From Desulfosudis oleivorans Hxd3 (GTDB lineage: Bacteria; Desulfobacterota; Desulfobacteria; Desulfobacterales; Desulfosudaceae): DNA of 64,000 bases. The position numbers and the translations under genes are program-made. The DNA is taken from the NCBI RefSeq assembly GCF_000018405.1, contig NC_009943.1:1677001-1741000 (forward strand), given 5' to 3'. Below, in pieces: positions 15,281-24,174 of this stretch (positions are counted from its first letter, which is position 1; every line of letters begins with the position of its first letter). Under the pieces are notes generated by a model that saw nothing but the letters and a program-made list of their open reading frames with translations, was not told the origin of the DNA and did not search any database.

Positions 15281-16888
15281 TCAGCCCGCCTTTCGCGCCA
15301 GGTCCCGGACTTGATCGTCGCAGGCGCAAAAGGCGTCCACCACGTCAGGGTCAAAATGCCGGCCCTTTTCCGCCACGATGATGGCCCTGGCCGCCTCGTG
15401 AGGAATGGCGTCCTTGTATACGCGGCGGGTGGTCAGGGCGTCATACACGTCGGCCAGCGCCACGATTCTGGCGGCCAGGGGAATCTCCTCCCCGGCCAGC
15501 CCCATGGGATAGCCGGAGCCGTCCCACCGCTCGTGATGACAGTAAGCTATGATTTTGCCGAGATTTAAAAATGACTCCCCCTGAATCAGTCCTTCCGTCT
15601 TTTCAATGGCCTCTCCCCCCAGAAGAGCGTGCTGTTTGATGATTTCAAATTCCTCGCTGGTGAGCGGGCCGGGCTTGAAAAGAATGGTGTCGGGCATGCC
15701 CACCTTGCCGATATCGTGAAGCACTGAGGATACGGAGATATCGTTGATGTAACGGTCGGTGATATGATCGGCGTAATTGGGCAGGGTGGCCAGCTGGGTG
15801 GCCAGAATCCGGGTGTATCCCCGAATTCGTTCCAGGTGGTCTCCGGTGTTTTTGTCCCTGAATTCGGTGAGCTTGGCCAGCCCCAGGATGGTGAAGGACT
15901 TTGCCTGTTCCAGCTCCTTGTAAGAATCGGCGATCTGTGTTTTCAACTTTCGGGTGATTCTCATGTCCCGCAGGGTCATCAGCAGGCCGGTGACATCGCC
16001 TGCTTCCCCTACAAAGCTGGTTTTGCATTCCATTTCCCGGACCTGTTCATCTCTGTCGATGATTTTCAGGTAAGCCATGCTCGTCCGGTCTGCCCGGTCG
16101 ACTGCCCCCAGTTGTCGCTGCCATGCCAGACGGTCTTCAGGATGGAGCAGGTCGACAAAGGGATACCGGCTCAGGTTGCGGACATCCTGAATGCCGACAA
16201 TGGCCAGAAACGCCGCGTTGGCCGTTAGAATGCGGCCCTGGAGGTCCAGCAGCACCGACGCATCGGTCATGTTGTCGTGCAGCCCCCGGTAACGGGCCTC
16301 CGATGTTTTCAGTTGCCGGTGGGTGGCATAGCTTCTTTTGCGAAGCCGGCTCACGTCGCCGCACAGCACGGCAAAACAGGGGAGAATGGCTACCAGGGCC
16401 ACCCAGTACATCAGTTCGGTCTGCAGGTGGATCGGCCGGCCGGGGGAAAAGGCCAGCAGCAGGATGACCAGGCCGTGGCCGGCGGCGGCGAAAATCGTCA
16501 GTATCAGGAACTGGTGCACCTGGAGATAAAAGGTGCCAAAAAGAAAGATGAGCAGGTAGCCGGTAAGGATCAGGCCCTTTAGTTCGATGGCGACATAGGT
16601 CAGGGCCATGAGCAGGGCAATGGCCGTGATCACCTGGGCAAGGGTGAGGCTGGGGTCGTTGAGCCGGGTATTGAGGCCCGTGGAGATGACCACGTAGAAG
16701 GCGATGTTGACCGTCAGGGCCGCTGCCAGAAGAGTGTAAAGAAGGATCGGGGTGATATCCAGAATGTGGCTCTGCTGAACGTATACCAGCAGCATGCCGA
16801 TAATCAGATAAGAGGCGGCGCTCATCAGGAAATGGCGTTTCCGTATTCGCTGTGCCGCCGCTGTGGCCCCCGTGGGTTCAGGCATCAT
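15281..16888 (-). CDS. Membrane PAS/HD-GYP cyclic-di-GMP phosphodiesterase (paralogue)
   Basis: A 535-residue protein with the same layout as its downstream neighbour: about six N-terminal membrane helices, a PAS domain (ARYRGLHDNMTDASVLLDLQ onward), a linker helix and a C-terminal HD-GYP domain. The catalytic motif is VLHDIGKVGMPDTILFKP and the GYP motif HHERWDGSGYP carries the standard Asp. The two genes share long blocks in the HD-GYP part (EFEIIKQHA, ARIVAL-DVYDALTT, HFDPD-VDAF), while the membrane and PAS parts have diverged more, which suggests different input signals. This is the first gene of the pair; the next gene follows after 3 bases. Confidence 0.88.
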   Translation of the reverse strand: MMPEPTGATAAAQRIRKRHFLMSAASYLIIGMLLVYVQQSHILDITPILLYTLLAAALTVNIAFYVVISTGLNTRLNDPSLTLAQVITAIALLMALTYVAIELKGLILTGYLLIFLFGTFYLQVHQFLILTIFAAAGHGLVILLLAFSPGRPIHLQTELMYWVALVAILPCFAVLCGDVSRLRKRSYATHRQLKTSEARYRGLHDNMTDASVLLDLQGRILTANAAFLAIVGIQDVRNLSRYPFVDLLHPEDRLAWQRQLGAVDRADRTSMAYLKIIDRDEQVREMECKTSFVGEAGDVTGLLMTLRDMRITRKLKTQIADSYKELEQAKSFTILGLAKLTEFRDKNTGDHLERIRGYTRILATQLATLPNYADHITDRYINDISVSSVLHDIGKVGMPDTILFKPGPLTSEEFEIIKQHALLGGEAIEKTEGLIQGESFLNLGKIIAYCHHERWDGSGYPMGLAGEEIPLAARIVALADVYDALTTRRVYKDAIPHEAARAIIVAEKGRHFDPDVVDAFCACDDQVRDLARKAG

Positions 16889-17220
16889 GCTCGTCGCCGG
16901 TCCGAAGTTGAGAAGTCATTAGAGATTGACGCTTCTGCTGCCTTATGATCCTATAAACGAAGAAGGTTCCAGGGTCAAGAAGAAAATCATTCTCCAGAAG
17001 CTTTGTTGACGGTAGCAAGAACAGGCGCAGCGGGCGGTTGTTCGGTTTACGGTCGGCGGTCAGGACCGGCTCATGCCATCTACTGGTATACCGAAGCCAA
17101 CCCCGGCAACCGTATATAGTGCCTTGACAGTCAAAGGGATACGGCTTATTTTAATGCTATAACATTTTGAAAGGTCAAGATTTTGGTTGTCTCAACTATA
17201 TAAGCGAGGTGAACGGAGCA
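16889..17220. other. Divergent intergenic region between HD-GYP pair and J-domain gene
   Basis: 332 bases without a supportable gene. It must hold the promoter of the minus-strand HD-GYP pair, which I cannot place with confidence, and that of the plus-strand J-domain gene (candidate at 17124-17152). No repeat or RNA structure stands out. Confidence 0.6.
17124..17152 (+). promoter_or_regulatory. Candidate promoter of the J-domain gene
   Basis: A perfect -35 TTGACA at 17124-17129 and TATTTT at 17147-17152 with a 17-bp spacer, 69 bases before the ATG. No CIRCE element or heat-shock sigma-32 box is evident. Confidence 0.45.
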
Positions 17221-18150
17221 ATGGCGGAAACCGATTACTACAAGATTCTGGGTGTGGAGAAAAACGCCACTGACGAGGAGATTAAAAAGGCCTATCGAAA
17301 GCTGGCGATGAAATATCACCCGGACCATAGCAAGGGCGATAAGAAAGCGGCGGAAGAAAAATTTAAAAAGATCAGTGAAGCCTACGCCGTGCTCAAGGAT
17401 AAGGAAAAGAGGAAACAGTACGATACATACGGCGCCAATGGTTTTCATGAGCGGTACTCCCAGGAGGATATTTTCCGGGGGTTTGATTTTTCCGATATTC
17501 TAAAGGAATTCGGTTTTGGCGGGGGCGGTGGCTTTTTCTCCGGCGGCGGCCGGGGAGGTGGTGCCCGCTTTTCTTTCGACGGTGGTTCTCCCTTTGGCGG
17601 CGGCGGCCCCCGGCAGACGGCCGCAGTAAAGGGGGAGGACGTAGTGTACGAGCTTCCCGTTACGATTCAGGAGGTCGTCTCCGGCACCACCAAGGCGGTT
17701 TCCCTTCGTCATGGCGGCGGCACCGAAACTGTCAACGTGAAAATTCCAAAGGGTATGGTGTCCGGCAAGAAGATACGGCTTGCCGGAAAGGGCCAACCCA
17801 GCCGGTTTGGCGGTCCTTCAGGGGATATGTATATTCAGGCAAAGCTGGTCAAGGACCCGGTGTTCGAAGTGGACGGCTACGACCTCTATATGACCACAGG
17901 CGTCAAACTCACTGACGCCTTGAAGGGAACCCGGATCACGGTGGCCGGGGTGGACGGCAAAGACCTGAACCTGCGGGTGCCGCCGGGCACCCGGCACAAA
18001 AGCAAGCTGCGGCTTGCCGGGCAGGGGATTCCCCACATGAGGGGCGCGGGCCGGGGCGACCTGTACGTTGAAATTCAGGTGGAGATGCCGTCCAAATTGA
18101 CCGATCAGCAGAAACAGCTGGTCGAAGCCCTTGCCGAAACCGGTCTGTAA
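17221..18150 (+). CDS. J-domain co-chaperone, CbpA/DnaJ class II type
   Basis: 309 residues. The J domain is at 1-70 with HPD at 33-35 ([10 protein letters not shown]), which activates DnaK ATPase. A Gly/Phe-rich linker ([17 protein letters not shown]) covers about 95-140 and two C-terminal beta-sandwich substrate-binding domains follow. The Cys-rich zinc finger of true DnaJ is absent, so this is a CbpA-like co-chaperone. ATG 17221 is preceded by GGAG and starts the standard [12 protein letters not shown]; an upstream in-frame start at 17167 would add an unrelated tail. It is followed by hpt after a separate candidate promoter. Confidence 0.92.
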   Translation: MAETDYYKILGVEKNATDEEIKKAYRKLAMKYHPDHSKGDKKAAEEKFKKISEAYAVLKDKEKRKQYDTYGANGFHERYSQEDIFRGFDFSDILKEFGFGGGGGFFSGGGRGGGARFSFDGGSPFGGGGPRQTAAVKGEDVVYELPVTIQEVVSGTTKAVSLRHGGGTETVNVKIPKGMVSGKKIRLAGKGQPSRFGGPSGDMYIQAKLVKDPVFEVDGYDLYMTTGVKLTDALKGTRITVAGVDGKDLNLRVPPGTRHKSKLRLAGQGIPHMRGAGRGDLYVEIQVEMPSKLTDQQKQLVEALAETGL

Positions 18151-18170
18151 GGCATAATAACTCAAAGATA

Positions 18171-18199
18171 TTGACAAATCCTTTTGTTCAGAGTAAGGA
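18171..18199 (+). promoter_or_regulatory. Weak candidate promoter of hpt
   Basis: A perfect TTGACA at 18171-18176 with TAAGGA 17 bases further (18194-18199). The -10 is poor; the call depends on the -35 and its place between two genes. Confidence 0.3.
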
Positions 18200-18252
18200 A
18201 AATAAAAAAGAGGGTGTGTTACAGGTCGCCGCGCCCGAGAACAGAAAGACAA

Positions 18253-18786
18253 ATGTCGATGCCTGAACTGGTTCCCGTACTGTCGGCGCAGCAGGTTGAA
18301 GAGATCGTGGTTGCTCTTGGGCAAAGGATTTCATCGGATTTTGGGGAGAAGGGGGGCGTTGCCGTCTGTGTGCTCAAGGGGGCCTTTGTTTTTTTTGCCG
18401 ACCTCATTCGAACCCTCACCATACCGGTTGAAGTGGACTTTGTGGGTGTTGCCAGTTATGGCGCGCAGACAGAATCTTCCGGCAATATTGAGTTAACAAA
18501 GCCGATTGAGTCTGATATAACAGGCAGACAGGTGCTGGTGGTGGAAGACATTGTGGATACCGGCGCCACAGCGCGGTTTTTGCTGGATTATCTGGGTGGG
18601 TTTGAACCGGCTCGAATAAACCTGTGCGCCTTTTTGGATAAACGGGAACGACGGAACCATGCCGTGCGGGTAGATTACAGCGGCCATGTTGTCAGGGACG
18701 GTTTTCTTGTGGGGTACGGACTGGACTGGAACGGGTGCTATCGGAATCTGAAGGGGATCCATCGCCTGGAACAAAACAACCCCTGA
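18253..18786 (+). CDS. hpt: Hypoxanthine phosphoribosyltransferase
   Basis: This 177-residue protein carries the type I phosphoribosyltransferase PRPP-binding motif VLVVEDIVDTGAT near residue 95 and the N-terminal VCVLKGAFVFFADLIR loop that binds pyrophosphate. LVGYGLDWNGCYRNL at the C-terminus is the purine-contact region. The enzyme salvages hypoxanthine and guanine to IMP and GMP in the cytoplasm. I place the start at ATG 18253 because family members begin close to this point; an upstream start at 18184 would add a basic tail with no family match. The ribosome site is weak (AGAAAG). A second ATG two codons later is equally possible. Confidence 0.9.
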   Translation: MSMPELVPVLSAQQVEEIVVALGQRISSDFGEKGGVAVCVLKGAFVFFADLIRTLTIPVEVDFVGVASYGAQTESSGNIELTKPIESDITGRQVLVVEDIVDTGATARFLLDYLGGFEPARINLCAFLDKRERRNHAVRVDYSGHVVRDGFLVGYGLDWNGCYRNLKGIHRLEQNNP

Positions 18787-18811
18787 ACCAAACAAAACAC
18801 GAGGATATGGA

Positions 18812-20719
18812 ATGATCATTACCTGCGAACAGTGCGGTGTCAATTTTAAGCTGGATGACAGTCTTATAAAACCCCAGGGGTCAAAGGTACGATGTTCAAA
18901 GTGCAAGCACGTTTTTCGGGCCTACCCCCCGCCCCCGGAGCCTGCGCCTGTTCAGCCGCCGCCGGCGAAAAAGTCGCCGAAGCCCACGGCAGAACCGGCA
19001 CCGGAAGCGCCGGTAAAAGCATCCAAACCTGAAGCAAAGCCCCCCCCGCCTGAGACCAAAGAGGTGTCTGATTTTTCCCTGGACGAAGAGGACCATGGGC
19101 CTGAGCCGGACGAGGATCTGGATCTGGGATTGGACGAGGACCTGGACCTGGGAGAGGATCTGGACCTGGGGTTGGACGAGGATCTCGACCTGGGTCCGGG
19201 CGAGGATCTGGATTTGGGGCTGGAAGAGGATGCCGGGGCCGGGGCATCTGACGTATCCGCCGCATCGGACGATTTCGAACTCTCCATTGACGATGACGAG
19301 GACCACGGGCTTGACGATGATGACGCCGATACATCCGACGAAGCTGATGAAGGGGATCTGGACCTGGACTTTGATGAAACCGGTGAGGACAAAGCGGCCG
19401 ACGACCAGGAGGAGGATTTCGGCCTGGCCCTGGACGACGACGAAGACCAGCCCGTGGCGGATGATGAGGATGAGGCAGATCTGGCCCTGGATTTTGATGA
19501 CGATGACCTGGGGTTGGGAAGTGATGATCTTGAACTGGATGAACTGGAGGACGTCAGCGAGGCGACCCCCACGGCAAGCTCCGATGATTTTGAACTTGAA
19601 CTGGATGATGACGACGCGCCACCCGAGGAGGATCTCGACTTTTCTGAGGTAGACAGCCTGCTGGAGGGCGATGATGACACATCGGTGGCCGACACCGTGG
19701 AGCTTTCCGCCGATGAACTGAACCTGGACCTGGACGACGATATCGATGGTGCCGATCCCATTGAGCAGCAGGAGATCGACCTGGCCGACCTGGAGCAGAC
19801 CATTGAAATGGAGCTGCTGGAGCCCGAAGACGAGGATGAGGAGGAGCAGGAGGAACCCGAAGACGTGGAACTGGCCCTGTCCGATGAGGGGCAGGACATG
19901 GATGACGATATTGATTTTTCCGATGCCGACGAGGATGATTTTTCCGATATAGAGCAGATGCTGGCATCGGACGAGGACCAGGAAGACGGCGAACCGGCGG
20001 CGGCAGCGATGGAGACGGATGAAGCCGGGGCAGTGGCTGCTGATAAGAAGAAGGCCAAAAAAGACAAGAAGGCCAAAAAACCGGAAAAAGCAAAGAAAGA
20101 AAAGAAAAAGAAGGAAAAGAAGGAAAAAACGGTTTCTGCCGGGGCAACCGGCGTTGGCAGGCGTGTACTGAAGGTGATCCTGGTGGTGCTGCTGGTGCTG
20201 GTCCTTATCGCCGGACTGACCGTGGGTGCTTATTTCCTGGCTTCCAGCATGGGGGTCAGTGTGCCGCCCATGGACAAGCTCCCGCTTATTGGGACCCTGC
20301 TGGGAAAGGGGAGCACGTCCATCGCCGGAACCGAGGTGGTGGTGGTTAAAAGCTCACTGCAGAACAATTTTGTCACCAATACCCATGCGGGCAAACTGCT
20401 GATCATCACCGGTTCCGTTACCAACAAGTCCTCCGCGCCGCGGCGGTTCGTCAAAGTGACGGCATCCCTTGCTTCCCAGGGCACCCCCCTTGCCCGGGAG
20501 GTGTCGGCCTACTGCGGCAATATATTGGCCTTTGAGGAGTTGTCCGAGCAGCCCATGGACGCCATTCAACAGCGGCTGGCCAACCCCTCCGGGGACAACA
20601 ACCAGAACGCCAATATTCGGGCCGGGGCAACAGTCCCGTTTATGATCGTCATTTCCGATCTGCCGCCGGACCTGGTCGGATATGAGGTCCAGGTCACGGA
20701 AGCATCCCCGATGGCCTGA
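18812..20719 (+). CDS. Zinc-ribbon / DUF3426-type membrane protein with long acidic repeat region
   Basis: 635 residues. The N-terminal MJ0042-type zinc ribbon has Cys5, Cys8, Cys28 and Cys31. A Pro-rich linker covers 38-85. From about 87 to 405 the chain is extremely acidic, with tandem (D)EDLDLGL units at 100-137 and looser D/E/L repeats after. A Lys-rich block occupies 411-440, a single membrane helix about 451-475, and a C-terminal extracytoplasmic DUF3426-like domain (AGTEVVVVKSS to the end) the rest. Zinc-ribbon/DUF3426 proteins are common in Desulfobacterota and myxobacteria and have no proven role. The charge pattern (acidic then basic, next to the membrane) suggests self-interaction or protein binding. 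GAGG lies 8 bases before the ATG. Confidence 0.75.
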   Translation: MIITCEQCGVNFKLDDSLIKPQGSKVRCSKCKHVFRAYPPPPEPAPVQPPPAKKSPKPTAEPAPEAPVKASKPEAKPPPPETKEVSDFSLDEEDHGPEPDEDLDLGLDEDLDLGEDLDLGLDEDLDLGPGEDLDLGLEEDAGAGASDVSAASDDFELSIDDDEDHGLDDDDADTSDEADEGDLDLDFDETGEDKAADDQEEDFGLALDDDEDQPVADDEDEADLALDFDDDDLGLGSDDLELDELEDVSEATPTASSDDFELELDDDDAPPEEDLDFSEVDSLLEGDDDTSVADTVELSADELNLDLDDDIDGADPIEQQEIDLADLEQTIEMELLEPEDEDEEEQEEPEDVELALSDEGQDMDDDIDFSDADEDDFSDIEQMLASDEDQEDGEPAAAAMETDEAGAVAADKKKAKKDKKAKKPEKAKKEKKKKEKKEKTVSAGATGVGRRVLKVILVVLLVLVLIAGLTVGAYFLASSMGVSVPPMDKLPLIGTLLGKGSTSIAGTEVVVVKSSLQNNFVTNTHAGKLLIITGSVTNKSSAPRRFVKVTASLASQGTPLAREVSAYCGNILAFEELSEQPMDAIQQRLANPSGDNNQNANIRAGATVPFMIVISDLPPDLVGYEVQVTEASPMA

Positions 20720-20828
20720 TGCGGTCCAAACACGATTTCTGCTTGACTAACCGGTCCGAAGCTGGTAGTGAGTTTCTTCCCGTTGTGGTGGGCGGCCGCC
20801 GGCGGGATGCCGCTTTTTTGTACCATGT

Positions 20829-20905
20829 GGCGATGTAGCTCAGCTGGTTAGAGCATACGGCTCATATCCGTAGTGTCCGGGGTTCAAGTCCCTGCATCGC
20901 CACCA
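20829..20905 (+). tRNA. tRNA-Met (anticodon CAT), elongator type likely
   Basis: A full cloverleaf: acceptor GGCGATG/CATCGCC, D arm GCTC...GAGC, anticodon stem TACGG/CCGTA with loop CTCATAT (anticodon CAT), T arm with GTTCAAGT, and an encoded CCA end at 20903-20905. The intact first acceptor base pair argues against initiator tRNA. A lysidine-modified tRNA-Ile(CAT) cannot be fully excluded by eye. Confidence 0.88.
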
Positions 20906-20918
20906 CTTGATCACGCAG

Positions 20919-20958
20919 GGCTCTTTTGGACGGGACGTCAAAAAGAGCCTTTTTGTTT
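20919..20958 (+). terminator. Rho-independent terminator after tRNA-Met
   Basis: GGCTCTTTT at 20919-20927 pairs with AAAAGAGCC at 20941-20949, followed by TTTTTGTTT. Confidence 0.8.
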
Positions 20959-20973
20959 TACAGGTGAGGTATC

Positions 20974-21357
20974 GTGTTTCCTGGTTTTGAAAAGATAGTC
21001 GAACAGCGGATTGAAAGAGCCCGGCGGGAAGGCGCCTTTGACAACCTGCCCGGCACCGGCAAACCCCTGGCGCTGGAGGACGACAGGCATATCCCCGAGG
21101 ATCTCCGGCTGGCCTACAAGATACTCAAAAACGCCGGATGCCTGCCGCCCGAGATTGAGCTGCGCAAGGAGATCTGCCGGACCGAGGATCTGCTGGCCGG
21201 TGAGACCGACGTAAAAGAGCAGTACCGGCTGACCAGGCGGCTTAACCTTCTCATTACCAGGGCCAACATGATGCGCGGCAGGCATGTGGCCCTGGAAATA
21301 CCCCAGCAATACCTTGGCCGGTTCAATGAGCGTATGCGGACCGGGGCGGATGTGTGA
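20974..21357 (+). CDS. DUF1992 family protein (DnaJ-C28-like conserved domain)
   Basis: This 127-residue protein has the DUF1992 pattern: IVEQRIERARREGAFDNLPGTGKPL near the N-terminus, then DLRLAYKILKNAGCLPPEIELRKEI. The domain occurs in bacteria as a short stand-alone protein and in eukaryotes at DNAJC28; its function is not known. It starts with GTG 20974, with GAGG six bases upstream. It precedes ddl by 23 bases and may share its transcript, but no functional link is evident. Confidence 0.85.
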   Translation: MFPGFEKIVEQRIERARREGAFDNLPGTGKPLALEDDRHIPEDLRLAYKILKNAGCLPPEIELRKEICRTEDLLAGETDVKEQYRLTRRLNLLITRANMMRGRHVALEIPQQYLGRFNERMRTGADV

Positions 21358-21380
21358 GCTGAAAAAGGGACAGACGGACG

Positions 21381-22322
21381 ATGAGCAAGTTGACGGTTGC
21401 ATTGATCTGCGGCGGTGTCTCCTCGGAGCGGGACGTGTCTCTGGCCGGTGGAAAGATGATTCAGGCGGCCCTGGACCCGGCCCGGTACCGCGTGCTTCGA
21501 TATGATTCCAGAACCGACCTGGCCCGGCTGGTGCAGGAAGCGCCGGGCATTGACACCGCCTTTGTCAACCTGCACGGCGTGCATGGAGAAGACGGCACCA
21601 TTCAGGGGCTCCTGGATTTGCTGGGTGTCCCCTACCAGTGTTCCGGCGTGCTGGGCAGCGCCCTTGCCATGAATAAGCTCGCGGCCAAGCGGGTTTATCA
21701 GCAGGCCGGCCTGCCGGTGCCGCCCTATCGGGTGGTTTCTGAAAACCGGGACGCCGATGGGTCTTTTCTTGACGCCCATGCCGACGCGCTGGGGTTTCCC
21801 CTGGTGGTCAAGCCCGCCTGCGGCGGTTCGAGCATCGGCATGTCCATTGTAAAACAGGTTTCCGAACTGGCCCCGGCCGTGGACAAGGCCCTGGCCCATG
21901 GGCCGGATGTGCTGCTGGAGGCCTATATCCAGGGCCGGGAACTCACCGGCGGCGTGATCGGCAATGACGATCCCGAGCCGTTGCCGGTGGTGGAAATCAT
22001 TCCCGGTGACGGGTATGGTTTTTTTGATTACGAGGCCAAGTACACGCCCGGCGCCACCTCGGAGATATGCCCGGCCCCTGTGCCCGAGGACCTTTCCGCC
22101 AGGGTGCGGGACTACGCGTGCCGGGCCCACAGTGCTTTGTTCTGCAAGGGCTACAGCCGGACCGACATGATCGCCACTGACACGGACCTGTTTGTTCTTG
22201 AAACCAACACCATTCCGGGGATGGGCCCCACCAGCCTGCTGCCCCTGGCGGCAAAAGCGGCGGGCATGGCTTTCGGTGATCTGCTGGACCGGCTGATCAG
22301 CCTGAGCCTGGAAAAGCGCTGA
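21381..22322 (+). CDS. ddl: D-alanine--D-alanine ligase
   Basis: The 313-residue protein opens with the Ddl signature VALICGGVSSERDVSLAGG and NLHGVHGEDGTIQGLLDLLGVPY, and has ATP-grasp motifs VVKPACGGSSIGMS and VLETNTIPGMGPTSLLP near the C-terminus. It makes the D-Ala-D-Ala dipeptide for peptidoglycan precursors in the cytoplasm. AAAGGGA lies 11 bases before the ATG. It stands between DUF1992 and the purine gene; no mur genes are adjacent, so it is not part of a cell-wall cluster here. The serine of the HGVHGEDG and GGSS loops and length match normal Ddl. Confidence 0.93.
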   Translation: MSKLTVALICGGVSSERDVSLAGGKMIQAALDPARYRVLRYDSRTDLARLVQEAPGIDTAFVNLHGVHGEDGTIQGLLDLLGVPYQCSGVLGSALAMNKLAAKRVYQQAGLPVPPYRVVSENRDADGSFLDAHADALGFPLVVKPACGGSSIGMSIVKQVSELAPAVDKALAHGPDVLLEAYIQGRELTGGVIGNDDPEPLPVVEIIPGDGYGFFDYEAKYTPGATSEICPAPVPEDLSARVRDYACRAHSALFCKGYSRTDMIATDTDLFVLETNTIPGMGPTSLLPLAAKAAGMAFGDLLDRLISLSLEKR

Positions 22323-22398
22323 TCCGAACATATCATGAGTCGTCCGGGGGCGTTTCCGGACAGACACGCATATTTGAATCAAACAAAGGAGATCCATC

Positions 22399-24174
22399 AT
22401 GAAGGTCCTGGTGATCGGCAGCGGCGGCCGGGAACACGCTCTGGTCTGGAAAATCGCCCAGAGCCCCAAAGTAGACAAGATTTTCTGCGCTCCGGGCAAC
22501 GCGGGCATCGCTCCATTGGCGGCGTCTGTGCCCATCAAGGCGGATGACGTGGACGGGCTGCTGGAGTTTGCCGCCGAAGAGCAGATCGACCTGACCGTTG
22601 TCGGCCCCGAGGCGCCTCTGTCTCTTGGCATTGTGGACCGGTTCGAGGCGGCGGGCCTGAAGGTTTTCGGGGCCGGCCGGGACGCGGCCCGGCTGGAGAC
22701 CAGCAAGGGTTACGCCAAGGAGATCCTGCTCAAGTACAACATTCCCACGGCCAGGGGGCGTTGTTTTGATGATTATGACGAGGCCCTGGCCTACCTGAAG
22801 GAACTGGGCGGCGCCGTGGTGGTAAAGGCCGATGGTCTGGCCGCGGGCAAGGGCGTTTTTGTGTGCAACAGCGAAAAGCAGGCCGCGGATGCCCTCAGGC
22901 AGATTATGAAAGACCGGCTTTTCGGGGACGCCGGAAACCGGGTGGTGATAGAGGAACGTCTCGAGGGAGAGGAGGCCTCTTTTATTGCGCTCACCGACGG
23001 GGAAACCGTGTTGCCGATGCCCTGTTCCCAGGATCACAAGGCCGTGGGTGACGGCGACACCGGTCCCAACACCGGCGGCATGGGTGCCTATTCCCCGGCG
23101 CCGGTGGTGGATGAATACCTTCACAGAAAGATCATGGAGACCGTCATGGTGGCCACGGTCAAGGCCATGGCCGCTGAGGGGGTTCGCTACAGGGGGGTGC
23201 TCTATGCCGGGCTGATGATCTCCGGTGGCAACGTGCGCGTGCTGGAATTCAACGCCCGTTTCGGCGATCCCGAGGCCCAGCCCCTGCTGATGCGCGTGAA
23301 AAACGACATTGTTCCCGTATTGGAGGCGGTGTGTGAAAACCGGCTTCATGAGCATACCCTGGAAATTGACGACCGGGCCGCCGTCTGCGTGGTCATGGCA
23401 TCCGGCGGGTATCCCGGGGCCTATAAAAAAGGCATGGCCATTTCCGGGCTGTCCAACGTCAACCGCATGAAGGACGTGGTGGCCTTTCACGCCGGCACCC
23501 GGGCCAAAGGCAAAAAGGTGGTCACCGACGGGGGGCGGGTCCTGGGTGTCACCGCGCTGGGCAAAACCGTGGAGGACGCCATTCGGCGGGCCTACGAGGC
23601 AGTGGCGAAAATCTCCTGGGAAGGGGCCTATCACCGGAATGACATCGGCCACAAGGCCCTTAAGCGGCTGGTGGAAAAGCCCAGGGTCTCCATTCTCATG
23701 GGCAGCGACTCGGACCTGAAAATCATGGAGGAGGCGGCCGGTGTGCTTCAAAAATTCGGGGTGGCCTACGAGATGACCGTGGCGTCGGCCCACCGGACCC
23801 CGGCCCGGGTGGAAAAGATTGTTTCCACGGCCAGAGAGCGCGGCATTCAGGTGTTTATCGCCGGTGCCGGCATGGCGGCCCATCTGGCCGGCGTGATTGC
23901 CTCTCACACCACCCTGCCGGTGATCGGCGTCCCCATTGATGCTTCCCCATTAAACGGCCTGGACGCTCTGCTGTCAACGGTCCAGATGCCGCCGGGCGTG
24001 CCGGTGGCAACCGTGGCCGTGGGCAAGGCCGGCGCAAAAAACGCCGGTTTCCTGGCCATTCAGATTATGGCGGTGTCAGACGAGACTTTGGCGGCGGCAC
24101 TGTCGGCCCACAAGAAGGACATGGCGGCCGATGTTGAAAAAAAGGCCCAACAGCTTGGCCGATTACAGGCATAA
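22399..24174 (+). CDS. purD-purE: PurD-PurE fusion: GAR synthetase + N5-CAIR mutase
   Basis: 591 residues in one frame. Residues 1-425 are PurD ([17 protein letters not shown], then the ATP-grasp motifs [13 protein letters not shown] and [13 protein letters not shown]), which joins glycine to phosphoribosylamine. Residues 429-590 are PurE ([21 protein letters not shown] with His465, GAGMAAHL), which converts N5-CAIR to CAIR. The two catalyse non-consecutive steps of purine synthesis. The linker is only a few residues, so the fusion is a single polypeptide. AAGGAG is 8 bases before the ATG. No purK is in the window, so PurE may be of the class that uses AIR and CO2 directly; this is unresolved. 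Confidence 0.93.
   Translation: MKVLVIGSGGREHALVWKIAQSPKVDKIFCAPGNAGIAPLAASVPIKADDVDGLLEFAAEEQIDLTVVGPEAPLSLGIVDRFEAAGLKVFGAGRDAARLETSKGYAKEILLKYNIPTARGRCFDDYDEALAYLKELGGAVVVKADGLAAGKGVFVCNSEKQAADALRQIMKDRLFGDAGNRVVIEERLEGEEASFIALTDGETVLPMPCSQDHKAVGDGDTGPNTGGMGAYSPAPVVDEYLHRKIMETVMVATVKAMAAEGVRYRGVLYAGLMISGGNVRVLEFNARFGDPEAQPLLMRVKNDIVPVLEAVCENRLHEHTLEIDDRAAVCVVMASGGYPGAYKKGMAISGLSNVNRMKDVVAFHAGTRAKGKKVVTDGGRVLGVTALGKTVEDAIRRAYEAVAKISWEGAYHRNDIGHKALKRLVEKPRVSILMGSDSDLKIMEEAAGVLQKFGVAYEMTVASAHRTPARVEKIVSTARERGIQVFIAGAGMAAHLAGVIASHTTLPVIGVPIDASPLNGLDALLSTVQMPPGVPVATVAVGKAGAKNAGFLAIQIMAVSDETLAAALSAHKKDMAADVEKKAQQLGRLQA

Noticed and set aside
13793-15568. A 591-codon open frame on the plus strand opposite the HD-GYP gene
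   Set aside because: It mirrors the real HD-GYP gene in the antisense frame, has no recognisable domain and is rich in Gly, His and Gln as expected for an antisense shadow of GC-rich coding sequence.
18952-20076. A Ser-rich 374-codon minus-strand frame
   Set aside because: It is simply the complement of the GAC/GAG/GAT repeats of the acidic zinc-ribbon protein, which read as Ser codons on the other strand.
22342-22361. Small hairpin (GTCCGG/CCGGAC) before purD-purE as a riboswitch or attenuator
   Set aside because: Only a six-base stem, without a T-run or any recognisable aptamer sequence.
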